From contig CAMNHM010000001.1 of assembly GCA_946539475.1 (NCBI GenBank), forward strand, positions 8,069 through 72,068: 64,000 bases of DNA, in the 5' to 3' direction. Both the position numbers and the translations under genes were made by a program. Below, piece by piece: positions 32,050 to 39,885 of the stretch. The DNA is from an uncultured Prevotellaceae bacterium (lineage in GTDB: Bacteria > Bacteroidota > Bacteroidia > Bacteroidales > Bacteroidaceae). Every line of letters begins with the position of its first letter. Within the stretch, counting starts at the first letter, position 1. The notes below the pieces were generated by a model that saw nothing but the letters and a program-made list of their open reading frames with translations, did no database searches and was not told the origin of the DNA.

Positions 32050-34539
32050 TCACTCATCGGTGATGTTCAGGTGGTCGATCGTGCCGTGAAAATGATTCTC
32101 GATGGTCAGGTTCACCACGCTGCTGCCATTGTACAACTGCTGCTGCAAGCCCAGGAAGAAGTCGCGAATCTGCCGGGGGTGCATCTTCAGCTTCCTGACA
32201 GCATCTGTCGGCGAGTGATACTTCATGTTGATCAGTGTGGGCAGCTTGTCGCTGTCCAGCTCCCTGAAGTCGTTGCGCACGTAGAGATCCATGATGTAGT
32301 TTGCGAAGTCTTGTTGCTCAGCGGTGTAGATGTTCTGTGCCTGCCGCCTCACTGTCTGCGCCCTTCGCCGGCGGTCGACGGGCGTGCTGTTGTAGGCCAG
32401 GTAAGCCAGCACGTCGAGCATGTCGCAGTCGTCGAGCGCCAGTATGCGGCGCGTCATCTCCAGCTTGTCTTCGGGGAATCCGCTCTGGGCCAGCACGCTG
32501 AGCAGCTGCTCGCGCGTGTCGGGCTGTGACCACCGCTTCCTCAGGTCTTCCTCGCCGTCGAGGAATTTGGGCAACAAGCCAAAGAGCCGCTCGATATATT
32601 CTTTGACGGTCAGCAGCTCGTCGCCAAACTGTATGCGCTCGTCCCAGGAGGTGTGCAGCGTCAGCTCGCGCAAGTGCGACAGCTTCACCTTGATGGTGTC
32701 CTTCCGATGGCCTCCACCGCCAGGGCAGGTGCAGGGCAGATGGCCGCACACGGGGCATGGCCCGGGTGGCGGCGGGGGACACTCGCAGGGGCTCTTGCCA
32801 CACTTAGGGCAGGGCTTCACTTCTTTCTTTTTGCATGTGCAGGGGTAGTTGCCACACACGGGGCAGAAGGGTGTGCCTTCCCATTCCTCGTCCTCGAAGT
32901 TTTTCGAGGCTCCCACGAAATCAATGAGCGTGAAGAAGTACTTGCCGTCAAACAGGCGCGTGCCGCGACCCATGATCTGCTTAAACTCCACAATGTTGTT
33001 CACAGGGCGCATCAGCACGATGTTCCTCACGTTGCGGGCATCCACACCCGTCGAAAGCTTCTGTGAGGTGGTCAGGATGGTGGGGCGCAGGTAGTCGTTG
33101 TTTTGAAATTGCTTCAGCTTCGCTTCGCCGTCCTTGCCGTCGTCGGAGGTCACGCGCTCGCAGTAGTTAGAGTCGGGCACCTCCTTCCATTGGTTGATCA
33201 TGTCGCGGATAATCTTGGCATGTAGCTGCGTACAGCAGAACACCAGCGTCTTCTCATCCTTGTCTATCTGGCCCAGCATCTCCTTCACTCGGTGCTCGTC
33301 ACGTTGCCTGATCTCGATGTTGCCGTTATAAAAGTCCTGCTCAGTATAAGTCTTATTGACGTCGATGTCGCCTTCCACATCGTCGTTGGGGTTAAACTGG
33401 TAGTCATCGATGTTGCTGGTCGAGATCTTTACTCTATAGGGAGTGAGGAAGCCATCCTCGATGCCCTGCTTCAGCGAGTAGCTGTAGACAGGCTCACCGA
33501 AGTACTTGTAGGTGTTGGCATTCTCCCGTCGGCGAGGGGTGGCGGTCATACCCAGCTGCACGGCAGGGGCGAAATATACCATCAGCTGCCGCCACTCGCT
33601 CTCGTCATTGGCACCGCCACGATGGCACTCGTCAATGATGATGAAGTCGAAGAAGTTGGGAGGATACTGCATGTAGTAGGGATGCCCCGTGGGGTCATCG
33701 CCCATGATGGTCTGGAAGATGGTGAAATAGAGGTGGCGGGCTTTGGGCACTCGGTCTTTGTGCTTGTCGTCGTGCAGCAGGTCGGGCGTGATGCGCTCCA
33801 TAGCATCCTCGGGGAATTGCTCAAAGTCGTTCTTCGCCTGGTTGGCAAGGATATTGCGGTCGGAGATGAACAGGATGCGCGGCTTTTGCTCCGTGCCGTG
33901 CGTGTTCCATCCCGTCTGATACAGCTTCCAGCATATCTGGAAGGCAGTGTAGGTCTTGCCCGTGCCCGTGGCCATCGTCAGCAGTATGCGCTTATTGCCT
34001 TTCGCTATGGCCTCCAGCACCTTGTTGATGGCTATCTCCTGATAGTAGCGAGGCTCGCGACCACCACCACGATTCAGCGGGCAGAGGTTGAACTTGTCGC
34101 GCCAGGGGTTCGCCTCGGGGAAGGTCATCTGCCACAGCTCCTGCGGAGAGGGGAAGCGGTCGGCAGGGCCTTCCTTCGAGGGGATGACATAGTTGCCCTT
34201 GGCATCCTTCACGCCCATGTCGATGGCCCATATCTCATCGCCGTTGGTGGAGTAGGCGAAGCGAATCTTCAGCAGGTCGGCATACAGCTTGGCCTGATCC
34301 ACGCCCTCGCTGACATGCTTCTCGTCGCTCTTCGCCTCGATCACCGCCAGCTTCTGCTTCTTGTATTCAAGAATATAGTCGGCTTTCTTCGGGTGACGAT
34401 TCTGAGGCACGCGGCTCACCTGGCCGGGCGTGATGTAGGCACGCTGCTCGGTCAGGATCTCGCTTTCAGGCACCTGCTCCCAGCCCACCTCGTAGAGCTT
34501 AGGGTCAATCTTCTTACGCCGCGTTGCACTCTCGTCCAT
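32050..34539 (-). CDS. hsdR: Type I restriction enzyme R subunit with cysteine-rich insert
   Basis: This 829-residue motor-nuclease subunit has an N-terminal PD-(D/E)xK nuclease part ('ADYILEYKKQKLAVIEAKSD', about residues 50-70). SF2 motor motifs follow: 'MATGTGKT' (about 190), 'IIIDECHRGG' (about 300) and 'QIMGRGTRL'. Between the motor and the C-terminal domain, residues about 555-610, sit three cysteine clusters 'CPVCGNYPCTC', 'CPKCGKSPCEC' and 'CPVCGHLPCTC' separated by Pro/Gly runs. They look like zinc-binding knuckles where homologues often have only a Pro-rich linker. The C-terminus ends 'NLTIENHFHGTIDHLNITDE'. It follows hsdS by 64 bp. Confidence 0.93.
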   Translation of the reverse strand: MDESATRRKKIDPKLYEVGWEQVPESEILTEQRAYITPGQVSRVPQNRHPKKADYILEYKKQKLAVIEAKSDEKHVSEGVDQAKLYADLLKIRFAYSTNGDEIWAIDMGVKDAKGNYVIPSKEGPADRFPSPQELWQMTFPEANPWRDKFNLCPLNRGGGREPRYYQEIAINKVLEAIAKGNKRILLTMATGTGKTYTAFQICWKLYQTGWNTHGTEQKPRILFISDRNILANQAKNDFEQFPEDAMERITPDLLHDDKHKDRVPKARHLYFTIFQTIMGDDPTGHPYYMQYPPNFFDFIIIDECHRGGANDESEWRQLMVYFAPAVQLGMTATPRRRENANTYKYFGEPVYSYSLKQGIEDGFLTPYRVKISTSNIDDYQFNPNDDVEGDIDVNKTYTEQDFYNGNIEIRQRDEHRVKEMLGQIDKDEKTLVFCCTQLHAKIIRDMINQWKEVPDSNYCERVTSDDGKDGEAKLKQFQNNDYLRPTILTTSQKLSTGVDARNVRNIVLMRPVNNIVEFKQIMGRGTRLFDGKYFFTLIDFVGASKNFEDEEWEGTPFCPVCGNYPCTCKKKEVKPCPKCGKSPCECPPPPPGPCPVCGHLPCTCPGGGGHRKDTIKVKLSHLRELTLHTSWDERIQFGDELLTVKEYIERLFGLLPKFLDGEEDLRKRWSQPDTREQLLSVLAQSGFPEDKLEMTRRILALDDCDMLDVLAYLAYNSTPVDRRRRAQTVRRQAQNIYTAEQQDFANYIMDLYVRNDFRELDSDKLPTLINMKYHSPTDAVRKLKMHPRQIRDFFLGLQQQLYNGSSVVNLTIENHFHGTIDHLNITDE

Positions 34540-34603
34540 AGTTACTTTTTTTCGATTTTATTTGTTTATCTTGTTTTTTTTTAGTTTGTCTTTGCAGCTG
34601 AAA

Positions 34604-35809
34604 TCACTCAAACACTTTTCGTAACATCGCCTGCTTCAGGGCATCGCACTCGGCAATCGTCTTACGCAGTACTTCCTCCAGCTTCTTGATGTTTTCGGAG
34701 AGGGAGTCGAGACGGGAGACGATCTTTTGCTGAGTATCGAGGGAAGGATAAAACAGCTTGATCAATCGCAAATCCTTGATATTAATCTGCTTTAGTGTTG
34801 AACCCGTCGTTTTTTCTGCAAAGACCTTTTGCAGATTAGGTGAAAGCATCTGATAATATGCGAAGTCCTTATCCAATTCTTTTTTGAAGAATAACGGTAC
34901 AATACCCCTATTTACGTTGCAACCAACAAGTTCAGAGGAAGCCAATGCTAAAATGCCTGTCGTTCCTCGGACACTCAGCAGAATTTCATCGCCCCTAAGA
35001 ATAGTTCTTTTATATGCATTAGAAATAGACTCTTTCGTACATTTTAAACCTTCTTTGAAAACGATCTTCGTATTTAAATCAACAGGTCTGACTACCGGGA
35101 TTCCCCCTTCGACATGATCTCCCTGTTGAACAATACCATAGGAAATAGGGCACTTATCGTCTACAACATCCTTCAATGTCTTCACTTCCCACCCCTCTTT
35201 CGGCTCCATCGCTTTATCGAGAGCTTTCTGGAAGAGGGCACGGGCTTCGATGAGTTGTTTTTCAACATTGGCTTTCAGGGCATCGATGTTGGCGAAGGCA
35301 GAGTCAAGGCGAGAGACGATGCGCTGCTGCTCGGTCTTTTTAAGAATGGGTATGTCTATATTTAAGTATTTCTCGAATTCAATATTGTGAATGCCAGTTG
35401 TAGCCTTCTGCATTCTAAGAGTGCCGCCACTTTTGTAGACATAAAGCAAATAGATATAAAGGAAGCGACTTAACAGAGTATTATCTTTTAATCTTAATAC
35501 AGATGTGAAGTTGCTGAAAGAAAATTCACCATTGTCTTTCTCAAAAATAACAGCACGTCCTACAGGTTGTTTTTCACTACCCCCCGACTTTTCTATAATA
35601 ATATCTCCTTTTAAGAGCTTACGCTTTGCATATTGCCTTTCTTCGACATCTAAATATTCTACGTTATCATAACGAAGAGTAAAGTCTTTTGTAAAGTTTG
35701 CATTTCTTATCACTCCAACATTTACAAACGGTGGCTTCTTACCTTTCCATAAGCCGTTGAGAATCTCGCACACCTCCCCCAGCTTCTTATACGTCCATCC
35801 CTTTTTCAT
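34604..35809 (-). CDS. hsdS: Type I restriction-modification specificity subunit
   Basis: This 401-residue protein has two target recognition domains separated by conserved helices ('KKTEQQRIVSRLDSAFANIDALK', about residues 160-185; 'DTQQKIVSRLDSLSENIKKLEE', near 370). It ends 'CDALKQAMLRKVFE'. It decides the DNA sequence recognised by the whole complex. Its start overlaps the hsdM stop by 4 bp. The TRDs are markedly AT-rich, as usual for exchangeable specificity genes. Confidence 0.94.
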   Translation of the reverse strand: MKKGWTYKKLGEVCEILNGLWKGKKPPFVNVGVIRNANFTKDFTLRYDNVEYLDVEERQYAKRKLLKGDIIIEKSGGSEKQPVGRAVIFEKDNGEFSFSNFTSVLRLKDNTLLSRFLYIYLLYVYKSGGTLRMQKATTGIHNIEFEKYLNIDIPILKKTEQQRIVSRLDSAFANIDALKANVEKQLIEARALFQKALDKAMEPKEGWEVKTLKDVVDDKCPISYGIVQQGDHVEGGIPVVRPVDLNTKIVFKEGLKCTKESISNAYKRTILRGDEILLSVRGTTGILALASSELVGCNVNRGIVPLFFKKELDKDFAYYQMLSPNLQKVFAEKTTGSTLKQINIKDLRLIKLFYPSLDTQQKIVSRLDSLSENIKKLEEVLRKTIAECDALKQAMLRKVFE

Positions 35810-37329
35810 TCCTCGTCCTCCTCAAAATCCTCGTCGTCCTCGATTTCATATTTCCCAAACAAGTCGTCGTCCTCGTCTGGCCACAGATCCCAGATGAGGT
35901 CTTCGTGGAGAATATCGTCGGCCTCGTTCAGCAGATCCTCGATGCTGTCGAATATCTCCGAGGGCTCCCGCTCGTCGCGCTGCTCCACGCGGTGGGGATT
36001 CTTCACCGAGAGGTCGCAGTCGTCGCCCAGCGTCGTGACATCCACCGTCCATGAGTTCTCGCTGTCGGCCTTCGTCTTTTGCAGCTCCACAAACTCTGCC
36101 AGGTCTTCATCGCTGAGGGCATTCGTCTTGCCGAGGTTGCGCCCTGGGTTCAGCTGGTAGTACCAGATGTGGCGCGTCGGCGTGCCCTTGTCGAAGAACA
36201 GCACCACCGTCTTCACGCCGGCACCCTGGAACACGCCCGACGGCAGGTCGAGGATGGTGTGCAGGTTGCACTGCCCGAGCAGCAGCTTGCGCAGCTGGGC
36301 AGCGTCGCCGTTGGAGAGGAACGTGTTCTTGATCACGATGCCCGCACGGCCTCCCACACGCAGCATCTTGATGAAGTGCTGCATAAACATATAGGCAGTC
36401 TCGCTGGTGCGCAGGTCAAAGTTCTGCAGCACCTCGCCACGCTCGCTGCCGCCGAAGGGGGGATTGGCCAGAATGACGTCCTTGCGGTCGCGCTCCTGCA
36501 CCTGCGAGAGGTTTTCTGCCAGCGTGTTGCCTCGGATGATGTTGGGAGCTGCCACGCCGTGGAAGATCATGTTCATCGTGGCGATGATATAGGGCAGCGG
36601 CTTCTTCTCCTTGCCGAAGAACGTCTTCTCCTGCAGCACCTTCGCGTCGTGGGTGCTTTCCACCTGCTCCTGCATATAGCTGAAAGCCTCGCAGAGGAAG
36701 CCAGCCGAGCCGCAGGCAGGGTCGTAGACCGTCTCACCAATACGAGGGTTGACCACCTTCACGATGGTGCGGATGAGCGGGCGCGGGGTGTAGTACTCGC
36801 CACCATTGCGCCCGGCATTGCCCATGCGTTGGATCTTGCTCTCGTAGAGAAGCGTCATCTCGTGCTTGTCCTCGGCACTCTGGAAGTGCAGCGTATCGAT
36901 GAGGTTGATGATCTCCCGCAGGTTGAAGCCCGAGGTGATCTTATTGCGCAGCTCGGCAAAGATCTCGCCAATCTTATACTCCAGCGTGTTGGCCGAGCTG
37001 GCAGTCTCCTGAAACTTGCGGAGAGCAGGGAACAGCTTCTGGTCGACAAACTGCTGAAGGTCAGGCCCCGTCATGCAGTTGATGTCGTCGGGAGTGCCGT
37101 CGGCCTTCTTCGGAGCTGCCCACTGGCTCCACCGCATAAAGCCCGTGATGATGCGCCGGTACTCCTTGCCAGCCATCAGGGCATTCATTTCGCGCTCTGC
37201 CTCCAGGTCGTCGAGATACTTCAGGAAGAGCAGCCAGGAAGTCTGCTCGATATAGTCCAGCTCCGTGGAGCATCCCGCCTCATTGCGCAGGATGTTGTCG
37301 ATCGCATTGAATGTTGACTCGTATTGCAT
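35806..37329 (-). CDS. hsdM: Type I restriction-modification N6-adenine methyltransferase
   Basis: This 507-residue protein has an N-terminal HsdM helical domain ('FNAIDNILRNEAGCSTELDY'), the SAM-binding motif 'VYDPACGSAGFLCEAF' (near residue 205) and the catalytic 'ANPPFGGSERGE' (NPPF, near 290). The C-terminus is very acidic ('DDDLFGKYEIEDDEDFEEDEE' in part). It is the first of the hsdMSR genes and follows a lipoprotein gene by 21 bp without an evident promoter between them. Confidence 0.96.
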   Translation of the reverse strand: MQYESTFNAIDNILRNEAGCSTELDYIEQTSWLLFLKYLDDLEAEREMNALMAGKEYRRIITGFMRWSQWAAPKKADGTPDDINCMTGPDLQQFVDQKLFPALRKFQETASSANTLEYKIGEIFAELRNKITSGFNLREIINLIDTLHFQSAEDKHEMTLLYESKIQRMGNAGRNGGEYYTPRPLIRTIVKVVNPRIGETVYDPACGSAGFLCEAFSYMQEQVESTHDAKVLQEKTFFGKEKKPLPYIIATMNMIFHGVAAPNIIRGNTLAENLSQVQERDRKDVILANPPFGGSERGEVLQNFDLRTSETAYMFMQHFIKMLRVGGRAGIVIKNTFLSNGDAAQLRKLLLGQCNLHTILDLPSGVFQGAGVKTVVLFFDKGTPTRHIWYYQLNPGRNLGKTNALSDEDLAEFVELQKTKADSENSWTVDVTTLGDDCDLSVKNPHRVEQRDEREPSEIFDSIEDLLNEADDILHEDLIWDLWPDEDDDLFGKYEIEDDEDFEEDEE

Positions 37330-37350
37330 AGGATATTTCGGTTAATCGGG

Positions 37351-38094
37351 TCAATTGCTGACGGGGACGTACTCGCCGCTTTTTATCTTTTCGGGAAATA
37401 TAGTCTTCACTATAATCTTAGTGTCTTTAGGACTGTAGGGGTGACAGATGGTGTAGGTTATGTTTTGTGTGTCCTGGTGGTCAAGTCGCTTGTTACGATC
37501 CCCGAAGACGAGTTGGTCATTATACTCACTATAAGCAAACAAATATGCGGCTATATCACAACTATATCCTGTATTAGTAGTGAGGTTGAGACCTCCGTAA
37601 TAAGGGATTTTAAAGGTAATCCTTTCGCCATCGGCATTTTCCCAGGAGGTTCCATTTAGCAGCATCTTTATAAAATCGAAATAGTCGCCTGTGCGAGCAG
37701 TGTGGGTGGTTCTGTCCTCAGACCAAAGTGCAATGCCCGACCACTCCTGATGTCCGCTGAGGGTAATCTCCCATTGCAGGTTAGCTTCATCAATTTGTGC
37801 AGAAGTCGACAAGACGCCAGTTTTTTCGTTATATGTCCAACTACGGTCTCGACTTCTGTCAGTAGAAGTGCGTATCTTGCCATTGTCAAACAAGATAAAG
37901 TTGATGGTTTTCCCATGCTTCTGGCCTGTCTTCGTCTTGACATCGTCAATAGTCCAAAAACCGACAAATTTTTCTGATGCTTTTGACTGCACAGAAGGAT
38001 TGTCGACTTCAGCCTCATCGTCGTCTGATGGGCATGCCGTTAACATAAACATGCTTGCGATAAGCATTGCATAAGTCAGATTCTTTCTTTTCAT
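37351..38094 (-). CDS. Lipoprotein upstream of hsdM, unknown function
   Basis: This 247-residue protein has a lipoprotein signal 'MLIASMFMLTACPSDDDEAE'; the acidic run after Cys is the surface-export pattern. The body ('KFVGFWTIDDVKTKTGQKHG', 'NFILFDNGKIRTSTDRSRD', 'LQWEITLSGHQEWSG') resembles a lipocalin-like or DUF-type beta-barrel lipoprotein, not identified further. It is only 21 bp from hsdM and could share its transcript. Confidence 0.75.
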   Translation of the reverse strand: MKRKNLTYAMLIASMFMLTACPSDDDEAEVDNPSVQSKASEKFVGFWTIDDVKTKTGQKHGKTINFILFDNGKIRTSTDRSRDRSWTYNEKTGVLSTSAQIDEANLQWEITLSGHQEWSGIALWSEDRTTHTARTGDYFDFIKMLLNGTSWENADGERITFKIPYYGGLNLTTNTGYSCDIAAYLFAYSEYNDQLVFGDRNKRLDHQDTQNITYTICHPYSPKDTKIIVKTIFPEKIKSGEYVPVSN

Positions 38095-38326
38095 TGCAGA
38101 AACTTTAATTAATTGTTAATCTGTTGCGGGTCAGGGGGGCGTCCCTCTGATTCATATCGTTGATTCGTTTTTTTTACAGGGTTCTCTCTTTGAAAAAGGC
38201 GGCGGGCGAGGCCTCGCGGTTGGCCCGCCGGAGTAATAAATTTTAAATAATATAAAAGAGATTGTGATATGACCTTCACAGGCCGTTGGTTATCACGAAT
38301 AAACAATAAAATAATAGTTAAATTAT

Positions 38327-38344
38327 CCCCTCTCTCTTGAGGGG
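38327..38344. terminator. Weak hairpin after the small lipoprotein frame
   Basis: CCCCTC (38327-38332) pairs with GAGGGG (38339-38344) around a 6-nt loop, 18 bp beyond the stop of the interrupted frame on the minus strand. There is no T-run, so terminator function is uncertain. The rest of 38095-38361 holds no gene; a second stem, GGCGGGC with GCCCGCC, lies near 38192-38222. Confidence 0.4.
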
Positions 38345-38361
38345 GCTCGTAAAAACTTGTG

Positions 38362-38653
38362 CTAATAGTAGACGTGATGCTCGCCGGCCCATGCGGTTTC
38401 GACCTCGATGGTGATACCTGGCGACGGGCTGGCGGCAGCGGTGCTATCAGCACGAGTAACGGTATCGCTGTCCTCCAGCTCAGGCAGCAACGACGGCTGC
38501 TGCTCGCAGCCAGCGGCCACGGGCAGGAGGAGGACAATGAAGATGAATAATATGGTTCGGGGGTACGTACGCGGGTGAGGAAGGCTTAATATTTTACCCC
38601 CCCCCAGTGGCTAGTATGCCATGTATCAGTGGTTTACGCGTCTTGGCTGTCAT
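38362..38653 (-). pseudogene. Small lipoprotein frame interrupted at a run of nine G (possible phase variation)
   Basis: From ATG 38653 sixteen codons lead into nine G (38605-38597), directly followed by TAA. With one G fewer, the frame continues 80 codons to TAG at 38362 and encodes a convincing lipoprotein: hydrophobic 'TILFIFIVLLLPVAAGC' with lipobox and the tail 'EQQPSLLPELEDSDTVTRAD'. No other in-frame start codon precedes the signal. It is either a phase-variable gene in the off state, a decayed gene, or a sequencing error in the homopolymer. Confidence 0.6.
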
Positions 38654-38737
38654 TGTTTTTTGGTTTTTATCCTGCAAAGATACGAATAAGCGAGCGAATA
38701 ACAAAGAAAAACATTGTTTTTTTGTTTGATTTATCCT

Positions 38738-38799
38738 AATTAGTGCTCATTAGTTTCTAAAGAGAAGTAATTGGTGCTCATTAGTTTCTAAAGAAAAGT
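38738..38799. repeat. Two adjacent 31-bp direct repeats upstream of the HU-like gene promoter
   Basis: 38738-38768 and 38769-38799 differ at two positions. The second copy ends 4 bp before the -33 element of the HU-like gene. The position suits an operator or an iteron-like binding site for an island protein. Confidence 0.8.
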
Positions 38800-38803
38800 T
38801 AAA

Positions 38804-38835
38804 TTTGCAAGTCTCTCAAACTTGTTGTACCTTTG
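38804..38835 (+). promoter_or_regulatory. Promoter of the HU-like/smalltalk genes
   Basis: TTTG (38804-38807), 20-bp spacer, TACCTTTG (38828-38835), a full consensus match. Confidence 0.75.
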
Positions 38836-39086
38836 TACCCAGAAACGGGACGCTCTGCGGCCTCGGACGCGAGGCTGGTATCGGACGGCAGCCTACGTAG
38901 TAACGGAACTCAGCCTAGGAAGTTCCGAAGACCGCGCAAGAACCTCCGAAACTACATACCCTGAGTCTCGAACCTAAGCACACTGAAAGTCCAAGCTAGC
39001 GGGACGGAAATGGCCGGGGAACGAGACGAAGTTGACAGGGCGACATCCGTTAACAATCATTAACAATCAAAAAGAAAGGAGTTTTT
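38836..39086 (+). promoter_or_regulatory. Long structured 5' leader of the HU-like gene
   Basis: About 245 nt separate the promoter from the ATG and contain no gene. Two perfect stems are readable: GCCTCG-GACG-CGAGGC (38860-38875) and CGGAACT with AGTTCCG around 10 nt (38904-38927). The leader ends with a strong AAAGGAG (39075-39081) 5 bp before the ATG, unusual for this phylum. Confidence 0.55.
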
Positions 39087-39644
39087 ATGGCACAGAAATT
39101 GCAGATTTACAAGAACACGAACGAGGAATCGAAGATCTTCGGCAAGTACCTCGTACGCGCCGTCTACGACAACCGCTTCATCGGCACCAGCGAGCTGGCC
39201 GACTTCATCCAGACGCAGTGCACCGTGAAGCGCTCCGACATCAAGGCTGTCCTCGACGAGCTTGGCGGAGCCTTCAAGCACTACTTCGAGCTGGGACAGA
39301 AGATCAAGCTCGACTCCATCGGCATCTTCAAGGTGGGCGTGTCGTCGGGCACCGCCGACACCGAGTCCGGCGCCTCGGCAGCCCTGGTGAAGAAGAGCCG
39401 CGTGCTCTTCCAGCCCGAGGTGTCGTCGGTGCTGAAGGATGTCGTCGAGGTGCAGCGCGCCCAGAAGGTCAACGGCGTGGCAACGCTGGTGTCCACCCAG
39501 ATGCAGGTGTACAGCCACCCCGCCACGATGCTGAAGGACCTGCGCTTCGAGCTGACGAAGGACCTGCAGGGCTCGGGCATCGCCTCCGAGGCCAGCGGCG
39601 GCGACAGCGGCGGCGGCAGTGGCGACGACGAGCCGCGTCCTTAG
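39087..39644 (+). CDS. HU-family DNA-binding protein, long (HU-HIG type)
   Basis: This 185-residue protein has an HU-like domain over the first 125 residues ('GTSELADFIQTQCTVKRSDIKAVLDELGGAF', 'IKLDSIGIFKVGVSSG', 'RVLFQPEVSSVLKD', in pieces). A longer C-terminal part ends in a Gly/Ser/Asp-rich tail 'GGDSGGGSGDDEPRP'. Such long HU-like proteins are encoded in Bacteroidetes mobile DNA next to smalltalk genes. It would bind and bend DNA; a regulatory or packaging role is inference. Confidence 0.88.
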   Translation: MAQKLQIYKNTNEESKIFGKYLVRAVYDNRFIGTSELADFIQTQCTVKRSDIKAVLDELGGAFKHYFELGQKIKLDSIGIFKVGVSSGTADTESGASAALVKKSRVLFQPEVSSVLKDVVEVQRAQKVNGVATLVSTQMQVYSHPATMLKDLRFELTKDLQGSGIASEASGGDSGGGSGDDEPRP

Positions 39645-39647
39645 GAG

Positions 39648-39669
39648 GATTGAAGGATTGAAGGATTGA
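39648..39669. repeat. Three GGATTGAA units between HU-like and smalltalk genes
   Basis: The 8-bp unit GGATTGAA occurs three times head to tail directly after the HU-like gene stop, another member of the short intergenic tandem repeats of this genome. Confidence 0.7.
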
Positions 39670-39689
39670 TGTTTTAGGAGGACTGAAAG

Positions 39690-39809
39690 ATGAAGATCAA
39701 GATCTCTGAACGTCTGAAGAACCGCATCGTCGAGGCACTGATTGCTGCCGTCACCGCGTTCATCGCGGCCATCACAACCACCTCGTGCATGGGACACGGG
39801 CCGCTCTGA
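39690..39809 (+). CDS. Smalltalk protein
   Basis: A 39-residue protein, MKIKISERLKNRIVEALIAA..., in which a short basic N-terminus is followed by one hydrophobic segment ('LIAAVTAFIAAITTTSCM') ending in Ser-Cys-Met, the hallmark of the tiny 'smalltalk' proteins found after HU-like genes in Bacteroidetes. An AGGAGG lies 8 bp before the ATG. Function unknown; it may be a membrane or lipoprotein-like peptide. Confidence 0.85.
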   Translation: MKIKISERLKNRIVEALIAAVTAFIAAITTTSCMGHGPL

Positions 39810-39885
39810 TTACTCGTTTACTCTTTACTCGTTTACTCGTTAAGGGTTTCTGAAAGTTAAAAAATCTTTCAGAACCCCTTTTTTT
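39809..39885. terminator. Repeat arm and hairpin, right edge of accessory island
   Basis: 39809-39847 is the reverse complement of the right arm at 26715-26753 (TTACTCG units ending in TTAAGGGTT). It leads into the hairpin AAGGGTTTCTGAAAG (39842-39856), loop of 9, CTTTCAGAACCCCTT (39866-39880), followed by TTTTT. This hairpin is an inverted near-copy of the one at 23280-23318. It can terminate the smalltalk transcript and, on the other strand, the P-type ATPase transcript. Confidence 0.8.

Noticed and set aside
38109..38537. 142-codon minus-strand frame
   Set aside because: Its composition is erratic and it overlaps the better lipoprotein frame broken at the G run; no homology pattern.
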